Assembly (NCBI GenBank): GCA_014621425.1
Contig: JAANBB010000145.1
Location: 21,150-85,149 of the forward strand
DNA: 64,000 nucleotides
Direction: 5' to 3'
Source of the DNA: Cylindrodendrum hubeiense
Lineage: Eukaryota > Ascomycota > Sordariomycetes > Hypocreales > Nectriaceae
The notes under the pieces are model-generated. The model was not told where the DNA came from. It did not search any database and was given only the letters and a program-made list of their open reading frames with translations. The position numbers were made by a program, and so were the translations under genes. Of this stretch, positions 34,267-44,427 are shown in pieces (position 1 is the first letter of the stretch; each line of letters begins with the position of its first letter).

Positions 34267-36005
34267 ATGACCGTTCCAGATGTGCCCCCTAATCCAGACT
34301 CTGACCAGGCATCAGTGGCCAACGAGAAAGTCGACGGGGCTCAATGCATCGAAGTTGTGCCCACCAGGGAGGGCACCGTGGTTTCGCCTCTAGAGATCCA
34401 GGCCAGATTTGACCTCCTGCGTGATCTTGGCCCGGAGCGAATGGCTGAGCTCAACAAGAGTGTTGTGAAGAAGATCGATTGGCATATGATGCCCTGTGTC
34501 ACGCTCATGTTCTTGATGAAGTACGTTCTATTCAGTACCGTCACTTGCATGAATCAAACTAACTCTCGGCAGCTACCTTGACCGCATCAATGTCTCGAAT
34601 GCTCGCCTCGCTGGCCTGCAGGAGGACTTGCACATGTCTGACACAGTCTGGAATACCGGTATTTCCACCTTCTACGTTGGCTATCTCATTGGCCAGCTTC
34701 CTGGAAATCTCCTCATGGCCAAGACCAACCCTCGCTGGTTCCTCCCTACCTGCATGCTCCTATGGAGTGCTGGCACTATTTGTATGCCTGCAATGAAGAA
34801 GTGAGTATATCAACGAGGACAACACTAGTCTATTTTGTTAATTATTGACTGTTTACAGCGGCGTGGGCTTTTGCGTGGTTCGGTTTTTCATTGGGCTCAC
34901 TGAGGCTCCGTTCTTCCCGGGCTTGACGCTCAGTAGGTCAACCCTCTACACACGTACCGCACAGATACTAACAACTTAGTGACATCATCCTGGTACACCA
35001 AAGAAGAAAGTCCCTTCCGAATGGCCATATGGCACGCTGGAAACACCATCTCCAATATCATCTCCGGATTCCTCGCTGCTGGTATCCTCGAACATATGGA
35101 TGGAGTCGCTGGCTTGCACGCCTGGCAGTGGTTCTTCCTCATTGAAGGGATCGTCTCTATCATAATTGCGCTCGTCTCATACATCTTCTTACCATCCTGG
35201 CCAAATGACACCAAGTTCCTCACCGAGGAGGAGAGAGAAATGGCTCAGTACCGTATTCTCGTCTCTAACGGTGGCCGCGATGAAGGTGTTGGTGGAACAT
35301 GGGACGGCGTCAAGGATGCTGTCAGGGATCCCTTTACCTGGTTCTTCTGCTTAATGCATTTTGCGCTCATCACTGCGCAAAGCTTCAAGGACTTCTTGCC
35401 TTCCGTGAGTTTCCGTTACCTTCACCAACTCGGGAAATAGTATCTAACAGCGCTAGATTATGGAAACGTTCGGCTTTAACAAAATGACCACATATCTCAT
35501 CCAGGCGCCTCCCTACGCCATCGCGTATATATCCGCCTGTGCCATTGCATGGTCGTGCGGCCACTTCCAGGAATCAACGTGGCACGTTGTCATTCCCATA
35601 ATCTTCTCCGCCGCTGGCTGCGGTATTCTCATCGGTACCATCAACGTCGCAGCGCGGTACATTGGCATCATACTCCTCATCTCGGGTACCTATAGCGGCC
35701 TCAACTTGCAGCTATCTTGGGAGACAACTGTGGTTCCTGCCCCCCGTGCAAAGAAGGCAGCGCTGATCGCCATTGCCAACTGCATCAGCCAGGTTAGCCA
35801 CTGGTTCAGTCCATACTTTTATCCGACCAGCCAGGAGCCGTTCTACCGCATGGCCGGCGGTCTACTACTGTTAGGTTGTGCACTGACTATTGTCTCGGCA
35901 TTTTTGGTGAAGTGGAGGGCGAAACGATTGAACAATGATCTAGATGCAGCGGAAGGGTGGACTCCCAACTCTGGTGCTGAGAAAGGATGGAGATATAAGC
36001 ATTGA
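34267..36005 (+). CDS. MFS anion:cation symporter family permease (allantoate/Dal5 type)
   Basis: Exons 34267-34520, 34573-34800, 34859-34932, 34980-35404 and 35457-36005 give 509 aa. The first transmembrane segment is followed by the family hallmark YLDRINVSNARLAGL. Later marks are GQLPGNLLMAKTNPRWFLP, VRFFIGLTEAPFFPG and the loop with SSWYTKEESPFRMAIWHAGN. About 12 transmembrane helices are expected, with the central loop around residue 280. This family moves small organic anions with protons. Its position beside the mitochondrial carrier and PrpF-like gene suggests a plasma-membrane exporter or importer of the pathway acid; substrate unknown. Confidence 0.87.
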
Positions 36006-37101
36006 TTGGTGGCTTGTAGTTGTAGACACCACGAGGGATTGAGGTAGTTTTGTGGAAGGCTTAGCTGCAACAACTACGTTTGCCTCTGAAAGCTATTTGC
36101 AATATACGACTTAGGCCTATAAGAAGGAGATAAGGCTACCTGTCTTATATAAACATTTGATGTTCTTGAGGCTGATTGATGGAGAAAAGAAAATACAAGT
36201 TTGTATCCGTTATTTACAATCTATTTCATTCGACCTTTCAACAACTTCAAAACATAGTGACGGGTGATTTTCGTCTTGATCCTTTGAGCCAGCTCAATTG
36301 CCGAAGGAATTTCCGATTATGTATTACTCTTCATCCATATGGTTTCTCTTGTATAAAAACACATAATTCAGCTCATACAGTTGGCTCCATATCTGATAAG
36401 CATACAAGAAACTCGAGAAAGTTGAGCCCAGGATGTCTCTCGTTTATACATAAAAGCCACAATGAGGATATGTAATTAGTCCTCTTGAACATAAGGTTTG
36501 ATCATGAGAACTGAAATGACATCGTCATCCTGAGGCATAACAGGAAGGTGAACTATCTCATTCTTCCACAGAGTGGAGCTGGCGTTTTTGGCGCCATCAG
36601 AAATGAAGCACAATGTCTGGACCTGGCCTGACCATATGGCTGAGGCTATGGGATGGGATATGATATCCGAGAATAATATTGTCAGGCTGTAATAATGATT
36701 CGCCTTTGCTCCAGCCTTGATGAGTATCTCAATAAAATACATCACTGAATTAGTGACAGGTCCCCAATGGATACTGTAAGCAGTTTGAATTGACTCCTAA
36801 TATATATCTCTGAATCTAGATCTATTATAGTAATTTTATAATAATAGTATTAATAGAATACTCCAAGTAACTTACTCTGTTTTTATATACTATATATTTA
36901 CTTAGATCTAAAAATATAGAAATATGAAAATGTACAGATATAGAGAAAGTTACTTTTAATAATATTAAGATATATTTATATGAATATATAATTCTCTTCT
37001 ATATTCTTCTATATAAGTTATAATTAAAATATTCTTATATATTAATACCGCCAGATTGCGTGATACTTTGAGCGAGTAGCATAACAAGAGGGCATCGGCA
37101 T
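36006..37101. other. Intergenic, partly very AT-rich
   Basis: From 36780 to 37060 the sequence is dominated by A/T. A minus-strand frame at 36476-36745 looks like a weak ankyrin-type remnant and is listed separately. No other gene seen. Confidence 0.5.
36476..36745 (-). pseudogene. Possible ankyrin-repeat remnant
   Basis: An 89-codon frame contains IEILIKAGAKAN and, one unit later, HPIASAIWSGQVQTLCFISD, both ankyrin-like. No start, flanking repeats or partner exons were found. Confidence 0.3.
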
Positions 37102-38640
37102 CTATAACTCCTCCTCGTTCTCATTGTATTTGGGAGGCTTGTGTTCCGCTGGCAAACGGCTGCAGGCGACACCGAAGCCAGCTGCAAGAGGAACCAGAAT
37201 CACCCAAGCTAGGTGGCCCTTGAAGATGTCGCCGCGCACGCCCACGGCGTAGATGGCCGTGGCAGCGCCGGGAACGACGGATCTGATGCCGCTGGTGAGA
37301 GTCAGGGCCAGGGCGTTGATGGTGCTAAGAGCACTTGTGTTCGGCGCCACGTCGTTGATGGCGAGCTGGACGCCGGTAAAGGACATAGCTGTACCGGGGC
37401 CCAAGACGATAACGATGGAGCTCAGGATCCAGAGCCAGATGGTCGCGGCGCTACTGCCGTCGCGCAAGAGGAGATTGATGATAACATAAGAGAGAAATAA
37501 GAAAGGCTGGACGGCGCTGCAGACCTTCAATATTATGTTAGTCCCGTAGCGGCGTTGTAGCTTAGGGAAAGCAATCAATAGCCAGGCGGCCTGACTAGCG
37601 CCCTGGATTGCCATGAATATGGAGATCTGAGTCGCTGTTAGACCTATGCCACCTAGGTTGATAGGTGTAAATAGGACAACAGGAATAATTGCGGTAAAAG
37701 CCAGGCCCAAGAACATAACATAGCTGTAGATGCAAAGGATAAATTTAACATCAGGCGCTCCGATAAGCTCCCACATCGACATAGCTGGCTGAGGCGGAGC
37801 GGTTTGGGCCTCCGTCTCGCTCTCATGGTGCTTCTGGAGCGTCTCCTCCATGAACAGGGCAGTCGCGAGGAACGCAGTGGCGCTAATAATGCCAATAGCA
37901 AATCCAGGGAGCGCGTACGGGTAGTCCTCGAAGAACTTGACGCCCCCAAAGATGTTGGGATACTGCTCGGCGGGGTCGGCAAAGACACCACCGACAAGGG
38001 GCCCGAGGAAGAGGCCGACATTGTTGGAAAAGGCGAGCCAGCTGTAAGCACTCGTTTGCGTCTCCTTGGTGCTGTTCTCGGCGATCATAGTGCGGATGAT
38101 GAGGTTACCGCCGGAGAAGACGCCTGCGAAGCAGCGGAAGACGAACATCTGGGGGAGCGAGCTCGAGAGGCCGAAGAGCGCAGGCGCGATGGTTGTGCCA
38201 GCGAGGCTGTACAGCAGGACGGGCTTCCGGCCGATACGGTCGCCCAGGCGGCCCCACGACACCGTGACGAGCATCTGCATGACCGAGAAGAGCGACTCGA
38301 GGAGGCCCGAATAGAAGCCGACGTCCGAGTCGGCGAGGCGGCCGTTGCGCTGCACCATCTGGGCGATGAAGGGGAAGATGGAGAAGAAGGCGAGGGGCTC
38401 GGCCAGGCGCGCGTAGCAGAGCAGGAAGAGCTGGAGCTTGGATAGCGGCTTGCCGCCGGAGGGAGAGGAGGAGGTCGGAGTGCCCGGCGTCGTGGTGTCG
38501 ACGAGCGTTGAGACCTCCGTGTCCGGGTCCGCGAGCAATGGACCACCAGTGCTAGCAGCGAGGAGCGGCGTCGTCTCGGATGCATCGTGGTCATCGGCCG
38601 CTGCGCCGGGGCTGCGGGCGCGGTGTGACGTTGCCGACAT
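37102..38640 (-). CDS. MFS transporter, DHA1 family (ZIFL/YCR023C-like)
   Basis: Single exon, 512 aa. A disordered Ser/Pro/Thr-rich head (residues 1-70) includes an ETTPLLA motif typical of this subgroup. About 12 transmembrane segments follow. Motif A is clear in GRLGDRIGRKPVLLYSLAG, and VFRCFAGVFSGGNLIIRTMI follows. The tail is short and acidic (KYNENEEEL). These are proton-coupled drug or metal-chelate antiporters; the substrate cannot be read from sequence. A truncated relative of its 3' end lies at 26865-27070. It is not obviously part of the cluster to its left. Confidence 0.87.
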   Translation of the reverse strand: MSATSHRARSPGAAADDHDASETTPLLAASTGGPLLADPDTEVSTLVDTTTPGTPTSSSPSGGKPLSKLQLFLLCYARLAEPLAFFSIFPFIAQMVQRNGRLADSDVGFYSGLLESLFSVMQMLVTVSWGRLGDRIGRKPVLLYSLAGTTIAPALFGLSSSLPQMFVFRCFAGVFSGGNLIIRTMIAENSTKETQTSAYSWLAFSNNVGLFLGPLVGGVFADPAEQYPNIFGGVKFFEDYPYALPGFAIGIISATAFLATALFMEETLQKHHESETEAQTAPPQPAMSMWELIGAPDVKFILCIYSYVMFLGLAFTAIIPVVLFTPINLGGIGLTATQISIFMAIQGASQAAWLLIAFPKLQRRYGTNIILKVCSAVQPFLFLSYVIINLLLRDGSSAATIWLWILSSIVIVLGPGTAMSFTGVQLAINDVAPNTSALSTINALALTLTSGIRSVVPGAATAIYAVGVRGDIFKGHLAWVILVPLAAGFGVACSRLPAEHKPPKYNENEEEL

Positions 38641-39505
38641 AGTGGGCGATGCGATTCACGATGGTGTTGCGGGAAGTGTTAGTGTTAACGGTATCGTTAA
38701 CGGTATCTACCTGTCGTGGGGAGGCAACGGTTGGGTCCAGCGCATTGGGGTCGCTGCAGCACGTTCGTACAACTGAAGGCCAAACTGGACACAAAACTAC
38801 AATGTAAGATGAAAGAGGAGAGATTGCGCCATGGCAATAACGCAATCTCACTCTCGTCTCAAGGATTTAGTTGCGTGCGGGGTGCTGTCATGGGTGATGA
38901 GCAGCGAGCATTGAATTGTGGATCGGTGCCTAAATGGCCGCGCACGAGGGGTTACCTAGTTGTCCAGGGTAGGATTGCAGCGACCTTTCACTCTCGGTCG
39001 CTGTTTCTATTGTAAGAGACTGTTGTAAGTGATTGAACACAACACTCGAAGCCAAAGGTTGGTAGATGAGGCTAGCTTGTCATTCCCAACAACCTTTACG
39101 TCATTGCGGTTAGGCGCATGGCACTAGCGAACCGGCACTGAAATTCCCAGGCAGGCCACAACGCAAGTGAACGGATTAATACTGCTATGTTACCATTCAA
39201 AAGCTTAGACGAAGGTGTATGTCTATTATAAGACTAAAAACTGGCTTTTTTAATATCCTGCAAAAACAAGTAGCTACATATTGTGATTCCGTTTCAATCC
39301 AGTTTCAATAGTCGATGAATGATTCAACACCATTGGAGGCGTCGTCATTTAGAGAGACCACGCTCCTAAGAAAGGTTCAGACGCACATTTATCCTACCCA
39401 ACTAAAGCAAATAAAAATAATCGCCATGTAAATGTGATGTCAAGAAACATGTATGTTTTATCTAGCTATGATATCATGACATACAATCCGTTATCAACGC
39501 TTGCT
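38641..39505. other. Intergenic region
   Basis: Promoter of the MFS gene on its left side. The GTTAACGGTATCG-type direct repeat near 38685-38705 (two copies) is the only pattern noticed. No gene. Confidence 0.5.
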
Positions 39506-40852
39506 CTAGACATCCTCTGAGCTCCTTTCCATATCATCTTCCTCACTACAATCCTGCATTCCGCAGCCTTGAAGGATAGATTGAATACATTGCTCGTACT
39601 TCACGCAATTCTGTTTGAGTTGATTTAATCTAACCTCACCAACGTAGTGGTTTGCCAGCCGGTCTAGCTCTCGCTGAACTTGCATCTGCCCCGGGGCCTT
39701 GGTGCTTGGGTCGACTTGCTTCCTTTCTAGCCATTCCAACTTGGCTTTGACATCTAACTGTCGCTCGTACGCCTCGAGGTCAGCCTTAGACCCTATACTA
39801 GCACTGGCTAAGCGTATCAATCGATCCAAAAGTATCCTCGTTTGAGTCTTAAGCTCAGATATGAGCAGTGATAAGACTTCTTTTTCGTAATGGGGAGAAC
39901 CTCTTATCCTTGTTATACTTGGATAACTATCCTGATGATTATCGATCGTTGAATTTGAATCTTGGATTCCCCAACTGTGTGGGGTATCGCGAACGAAATC
40001 CAAGTACATGAGATGCTTCGTATAGGAATTGACGACAATAGCCTTGGCCTTTATTAAATACCTCATCTGGGCCTCATTGGTAAATGACATGCTTTTTAGT
40101 TCAGCTGTGGCGAAGCGTGTTTCCCAGGCTAGGGCAGAGATACGGCCAATATCAAATTCATCGTTAATAACTTGATCGCCAAGCAATGCCCAGTCAGCCT
40201 CTCTGTAATCTTCTTTCAGCAAAATTTGGATAGATGAGGCCAACCTCGCTTTTTCGAGTTGATCATAATGTAAAGCGAGATTCGGGTTCAGATTATGGTC
40301 GGTGAGGTGTGAAAAGGGGCCATCATTAATATGGGTAGCTGCATGTTCTTTGAAAAGAGTTGGTTCTGTGGCCAAAGGAGTGGAAACAGTTGTTGGTGAT
40401 CCTAATGTCATTGTCGGAACCTTGGCCTCTTGATCATCTTCAAGCGTGTTATTTTGTAGCCGCCTAAGTTCCCGGTTCCGTTGTCGACTCTCTCGCTGTC
40501 TATCGCGTCGCTTTCTCTGCCTTTTGCCCCGTCCGGGGGTGGGTTCGTCGAGGAGATTACCTATCGTCACCGCCATGTTTCCGGACGAAGAGCTCGGATA
40601 TTCCGCTAATAATATTCGACGATGGGATTCCATGCGTTTCCTCAGCTTATCTACACCATTCAGGTTAGAACTTTTCGCTGGTATCCGATTTAATGTAACG
40701 TCGTGTACCGTTGTTGTTGTCCCCAATATCACGTTGCAGTAGTTGGTATGTGCGATGGAGCATTTGAGTAGGGCTGCTTTGGCACCTCGCAGCCTAACCA
40801 TCATAAATGCTACCCTCATCATGTGACCCACAATCAACAAACCAATAGACAT
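39506..40852 (-). CDS. Unrecognised protein with basic region and coiled coils (448 aa)
   Basis: An open frame of 448 codons. It has a hydrophobic start (MSIGLLIVGHMMRVAFMMVR), a strongly basic stretch at about 105-125 (GKRQRKRRDRQRESRQRNRE) that could be a nuclear signal or DNA-contact region, and mainly helical, charged sequence to the end. A second in-frame Met (MESHRR, about residue 73) is a plausible true start, and an upstream exon cannot be excluded. The family is unknown to me. A decayed fragment homologous to its 3' end at 25920-26040 suggests a multi-copy or mobile family. Confidence 0.6.
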   Translation of the reverse strand: MSIGLLIVGHMMRVAFMMVRLRGAKAALLKCSIAHTNYCNVILGTTTTVHDVTLNRIPAKSSNLNGVDKLRKRMESHRRILLAEYPSSSSGNMAVTIGNLLDEPTPGRGKRQRKRRDRQRESRQRNRELRRLQNNTLEDDQEAKVPTMTLGSPTTVSTPLATEPTLFKEHAATHINDGPFSHLTDHNLNPNLALHYDQLEKARLASSIQILLKEDYREADWALLGDQVINDEFDIGRISALAWETRFATAELKSMSFTNEAQMRYLIKAKAIVVNSYTKHLMYLDFVRDTPHSWGIQDSNSTIDNHQDSYPSITRIRGSPHYEKEVLSLLISELKTQTRILLDRLIRLASASIGSKADLEAYERQLDVKAKLEWLERKQVDPSTKAPGQMQVQRELDRLANHYVGEVRLNQLKQNCVKYEQCIQSILQGCGMQDCSEEDDMERSSEDV

Positions 40853-42054
40853 GATGCCTGAGAATACCCAATTATCGACGGTAAAATCAAGAATCGATAA
40901 TGATAAATCCAGAGCTTCATAGGAAGAAAACTAAGTAAATAGGTACTAACTACAGATGATGCTATGCATGCCTTCTTTGTTATCTGGAATATTTGATAAC
41001 AGATGGTCTCAATCACTACTTCAGAAATATTTAACGTATAAAGCCATAAGATGCAGGATTGATGCTCTATCACAACTGTCGTTGGGCGCTGAGCCGTGAG
41101 GGCAACGGCTTATGTGATTGTACGAGACTCGATGCCTCAGATTGGATCATAAATGGGCCTCACCAACGTATAATAGTGACATTAAAATCCTCAACTTATA
41201 CTATACTGGATGGTGTAGCTAGCAAGTGCTTAGTAGTTCATAAACTAAAACCTTCATGGGGGCCACATGATACGTACTTGTCTCTTACTTGGACAACGAG
41301 GCCAGGGTTTCTATGCGATTGACCAATCTTCTGATGTAGTGGACAAATTAGACAAGCCGCAGTTATTGAATACGTGGCGGACAACTAATGATTTGAACGA
41401 GTTGCTGAAATTAAACGAATCCAATGGATTATAGGATACAGCAACGTTTAACTCATACCTGTTGCAGCCTTAAGTGCCCAAGGCCTGGTATACCTCCGGT
41501 ATTGAGCTGATACGAATGGGTTGCTATGATGCGATAGGGACCGCCGGCGTCACACATTCGAGGGTATTTTGAAGCCATAAGCTTATATTGTAGGTGAATT
41601 CCAATTCCCTGAGCCCTCTATAGGTAAATTCAATAACTCCAATAACTCCAATAACTCCGATGCATCCCAATGTAATCAACTGTATCTCTCATAATTCGTT
41701 AATTATATCCTTGCTGGTGTGACGTACACTCCAGCATGCATGAAACCGATGAGAGTTATCGTGCACAAGAGGCGGATTTAACGCAAAGCGTTGCTGACAA
41801 AGGAAATGATCGATCATCGAAAGAGTCGAAATGTTCGAGGGCACTCTGAGCCAAGGCCTTCCTCCATATCCAGATTCAAAAGTGATTCCGTACCCTTGGT
41901 ACTTTCTTACTTTTGGTTTTACAAGTCAAGTTCCTTGCAGACCATCCAGTGATAAGGACGCGGTGACTTGTCCATACCTCCTTCCGATCCGCTTCAGATA
42001 AGGAATTCCATGTCAATCAACCAACGACCAACTCTCGTACATTCACCGCGCGCA
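40853..42054. other. 1.2-kb intergenic region
   Basis: No gene. A 9-nt tandem repeat (CAATAACTC, three copies) lies at 41631-41657. Confidence 0.5.
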
Positions 42055-42950
42055 TCATGTAGCCCTCTTATTCGTGTCCTTCCGTCGGCGTCCCGGCCTT
42101 TTTTTATGTGTCGATTTGTGGTGATCACATAGGGCGTCCATTGTTTCAAGCTGCATGCCACAGAAACAAAGGTATTCCCTTCCGCCACACTGCTCTGGGG
42201 TCCTATCGCATTGGCCACGGTGACGCATGAAGCGATCCCAACCCCTGACATGCTCATTACAGCAGCATCGAAAAGGATTGAGAAGCTTTCCAGCTTTATG
42301 GCAGATTTGCTCCCAGTGACGTTGCTGATCCTTTTTGTGCCTGAAGACCCAGTGACACCCTGGATTATCACCGTCCTTGCATGGAAACACAGGGCCACAA
42401 GTCGCGTTTCTGCGGTGAATTTTCAGGCGTTGCAAGGTCATTTTTCTACCACAGAGACAATTCTGGAGCGTCGGTGTCAAAGTACCGGCCGGCGGGGTGT
42501 TTGTTAAGGCCGGAGGGTCGAAGCTTACTGGTGACGCCTCAAACTCGGCTGGGGAGGGGGTTTGGAATGCGAAGGGCGATTGGTTTCCACCTTGAGGTAT
42601 GACAAAATGGGCGCGGTGGTGAAGTTGAGTCTCTCGGCATGAATCTTCCTGGCGAACCCCATACTGGATAGGTGGATCACAAGCCTGGATGGGACAGTGA
42701 TTGCTCTCGAGACATCCGCCGTTTATTCGAAGATCATCGTTATTCTCTTGAATAGCAGGTGCGCGGAACTAGAGTCCCGCGCAGCGCTATCCGCTATATG
42801 ACCTTGGAATTATTAGTATATAAAACAACTAACAAGGAATAAGTGGATGGATGAACTTACGGATGCCTCAGTGGATGTGGTACCGTCGGTGTATGAATTG
42901 TAAGTGTGGTGGGAGAGTTGATCTTGGGGCGGTGCAGTATAATAAGGCAT
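42055..42950 (-). CDS. Zinc-finger protein of the duplicated divergent module, copy 1
   Basis: Exons 42950-42861 and 42768-42055 (92-nt intron, GTAAGT...CTAG, phase 0) give 267 aa. The N-terminal half is low-complexity, rich in Pro, Ser and His. The C-terminal half has Cys/His modules: CLCGRKMTLQRLKIHRR, then CHWVFRHKKDQQRHWEQIC, then NPFRCCCNEHVRGWDRFMRH and finally CFCGMQLETMDALCDHHKST. The tail is basic (KKRPGRRRKDTNKRAT). This is a degenerate C2H2-like pattern; DNA or RNA binding is likely but not shown. A paralog lies at 49749-50533 with an intron of identical length. It is divergent to the small gene at 43549, with six repeated elements between them. Confidence 0.8.
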
Positions 42951-43548
42951 TGAGAATGGCCGTGTGGTCACGGGATGAGGCTCTTCAGGGCCAATTTTCT
43001 CAGCCAGAAGAAGATGCGAGGCTGCCCTGCTGAACAACGCGAGGGAGGCACCCCATAGATAAGATAAGAGGGCCCATTATGTGGACGAATGCTCCTGAGA
43101 CACTGTCTGGGCTCAGACAGGTACCGCAGGGCGAATTCAGACCGCCCTTCAATTATGAGACAGTGTGAGACATTAATTACGGCCAATTTTGTCAGCCTTC
43201 CGGCTTCAGGCATGCTGATACCAACGGGGCCCATTTTCTTAGCCTGTAGTTTGAACTCGGGATCTGGGCCGTTTCTCCAATCCTCTAGATGAGATCTCTC
43301 TAGGGCCAATTCTTTAACCCAATTACTCGGTCAGCTCCGATGTCGCGATGTCACAATGTCACAAAGGTGTCAGGTTTGCCAAAGCCGGCTCATGCAAACG
43401 CCATAGCCCAACACCAAGTAGAGGATATTTAAGCAGCCATATTCCCGCAGGAAATATTGAACGTGCCATTACAAATCACTAGAAAAATCCTGTTCAAGCT
43501 CATAAATCTAAACAAAAGCATTTGGTGTCCTGAGAAACAGAAAAGAAC
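42951..43548. promoter_or_regulatory. Shared intergenic region, copy 1, with repeated GGGCCAATT-type elements
   Basis: Elements with consensus GGGCCAATTTTCTCAGCC start at 42988, 43070 (diverged), 43180, 43227, 43266 (diverged) and 43303. The first begins 38 bp upstream of the zinc-finger ATG. A core-promoter word TATTTAAGCAGCCATA lies at 43426-43441, upstream of the small gene. All are matched in order in copy 2. Confidence 0.8.
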
Positions 43549-43923
43549 ATGTCAGCTCCTTCAAGGTCACCAAACACGAACGGCCGCCAGGGTCAGGAGC
43601 AAAGCCGCCAGACTCACGTTCAGCAATGCTCCCAAAATAACAGAAGCATAGGCTTTCAGGCCACTTTACCAATAGTCAAATCAACTTCTCATCATCAATA
43701 CGAAGTGTCTCGCTCCTGGTCTAGAGCCTCTTTGCCGAAAGGCGAAGACAGACAGAATAATACAGTAAACGCCATCGATCGCTGGCTGGTACAGCCGATA
43801 ACCGAGGACCCGTGGAACAATGTAGCGGAGAGCCTACAGACATCCGAAAGACAATTATACCTGCCAGCTAGACAAGGTAGCAGCAGCTTGGTCATTGAAC
43901 TTAAGATGGAAAAAGATAGCTGA
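43549..43923 (+). CDS. Small protein with RWL...EDPWNN motif, module copy 1
   Basis: Single exon, 124 aa. The ATG at 43549 is chosen because MSAPSRSPNTNG aligns with the paralog's MSSPPVKPWNING. The protein is hydrophilic and probably mostly disordered, without signal peptide or membrane segment. The conserved core is AIDRWLVQPITEDPWNN, followed by a tail with LPARQGSSSLVIEL. I do not recognise the family. The paired zinc-finger gene and shared promoter suggest co-regulation. Confidence 0.75.
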   Translation: MSAPSRSPNTNGRQGQEQSRQTHVQQCSQNNRSIGFQATLPIVKSTSHHQYEVSRSWSRASLPKGEDRQNNTVNAIDRWLVQPITEDPWNNVAESLQTSERQLYLPARQGSSSLVIELKMEKDS

Positions 43924-44427
43924 GGTAAGAAGACTGAACATTATTAGGCTTCGAATGCGGCATTTTCTGTCTCCATGCGAACTCTATGATAATCAATTAT
44001 AAATTAATAAATCTTTAGATCCCAGGCTTGATCCATAAATAATCATGAGCACTGTGTTAGGTCACTTGGTCTCGCAGTGTGAGCTGCCTTTAGGGCGTTC
44101 TTGGTTGTGCGACAACTTGGATGTAAGCCCACTAGATCCGGACCACCACTTATAAGAAGTTCCGACCGGCATCGAGGTTATTAGATTGGGTTAATTAGTC
44201 AGTCATCTCGTTCTACAGGTTAGTATTGAGCCATTGAGGTTAGAATCGTCCACGATATTATAAGTGTTCTTTAGTATGATCTTTTAGTATGCTCAATCTT
44301 CAGTATTTTTGACCTATCTATGCGGTGTACTATCATCCCATTTCAAACCGGCTTCAACAGTCATTGACCCGATATCCACAAGACATGATAATGCTAATAG
44401 AAATACGACACAACGCGTCGTATCTTA
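43924..44427. other. Intergenic region
   Basis: No gene recognised; AT-leaning sequence between convergent genes. Confidence 0.5.

Noticed and set aside
37804..38445. 213-codon plus-strand frame rich in Glu and Arg
   Set aside because: Antisense shadow of the intact MFS transporter.
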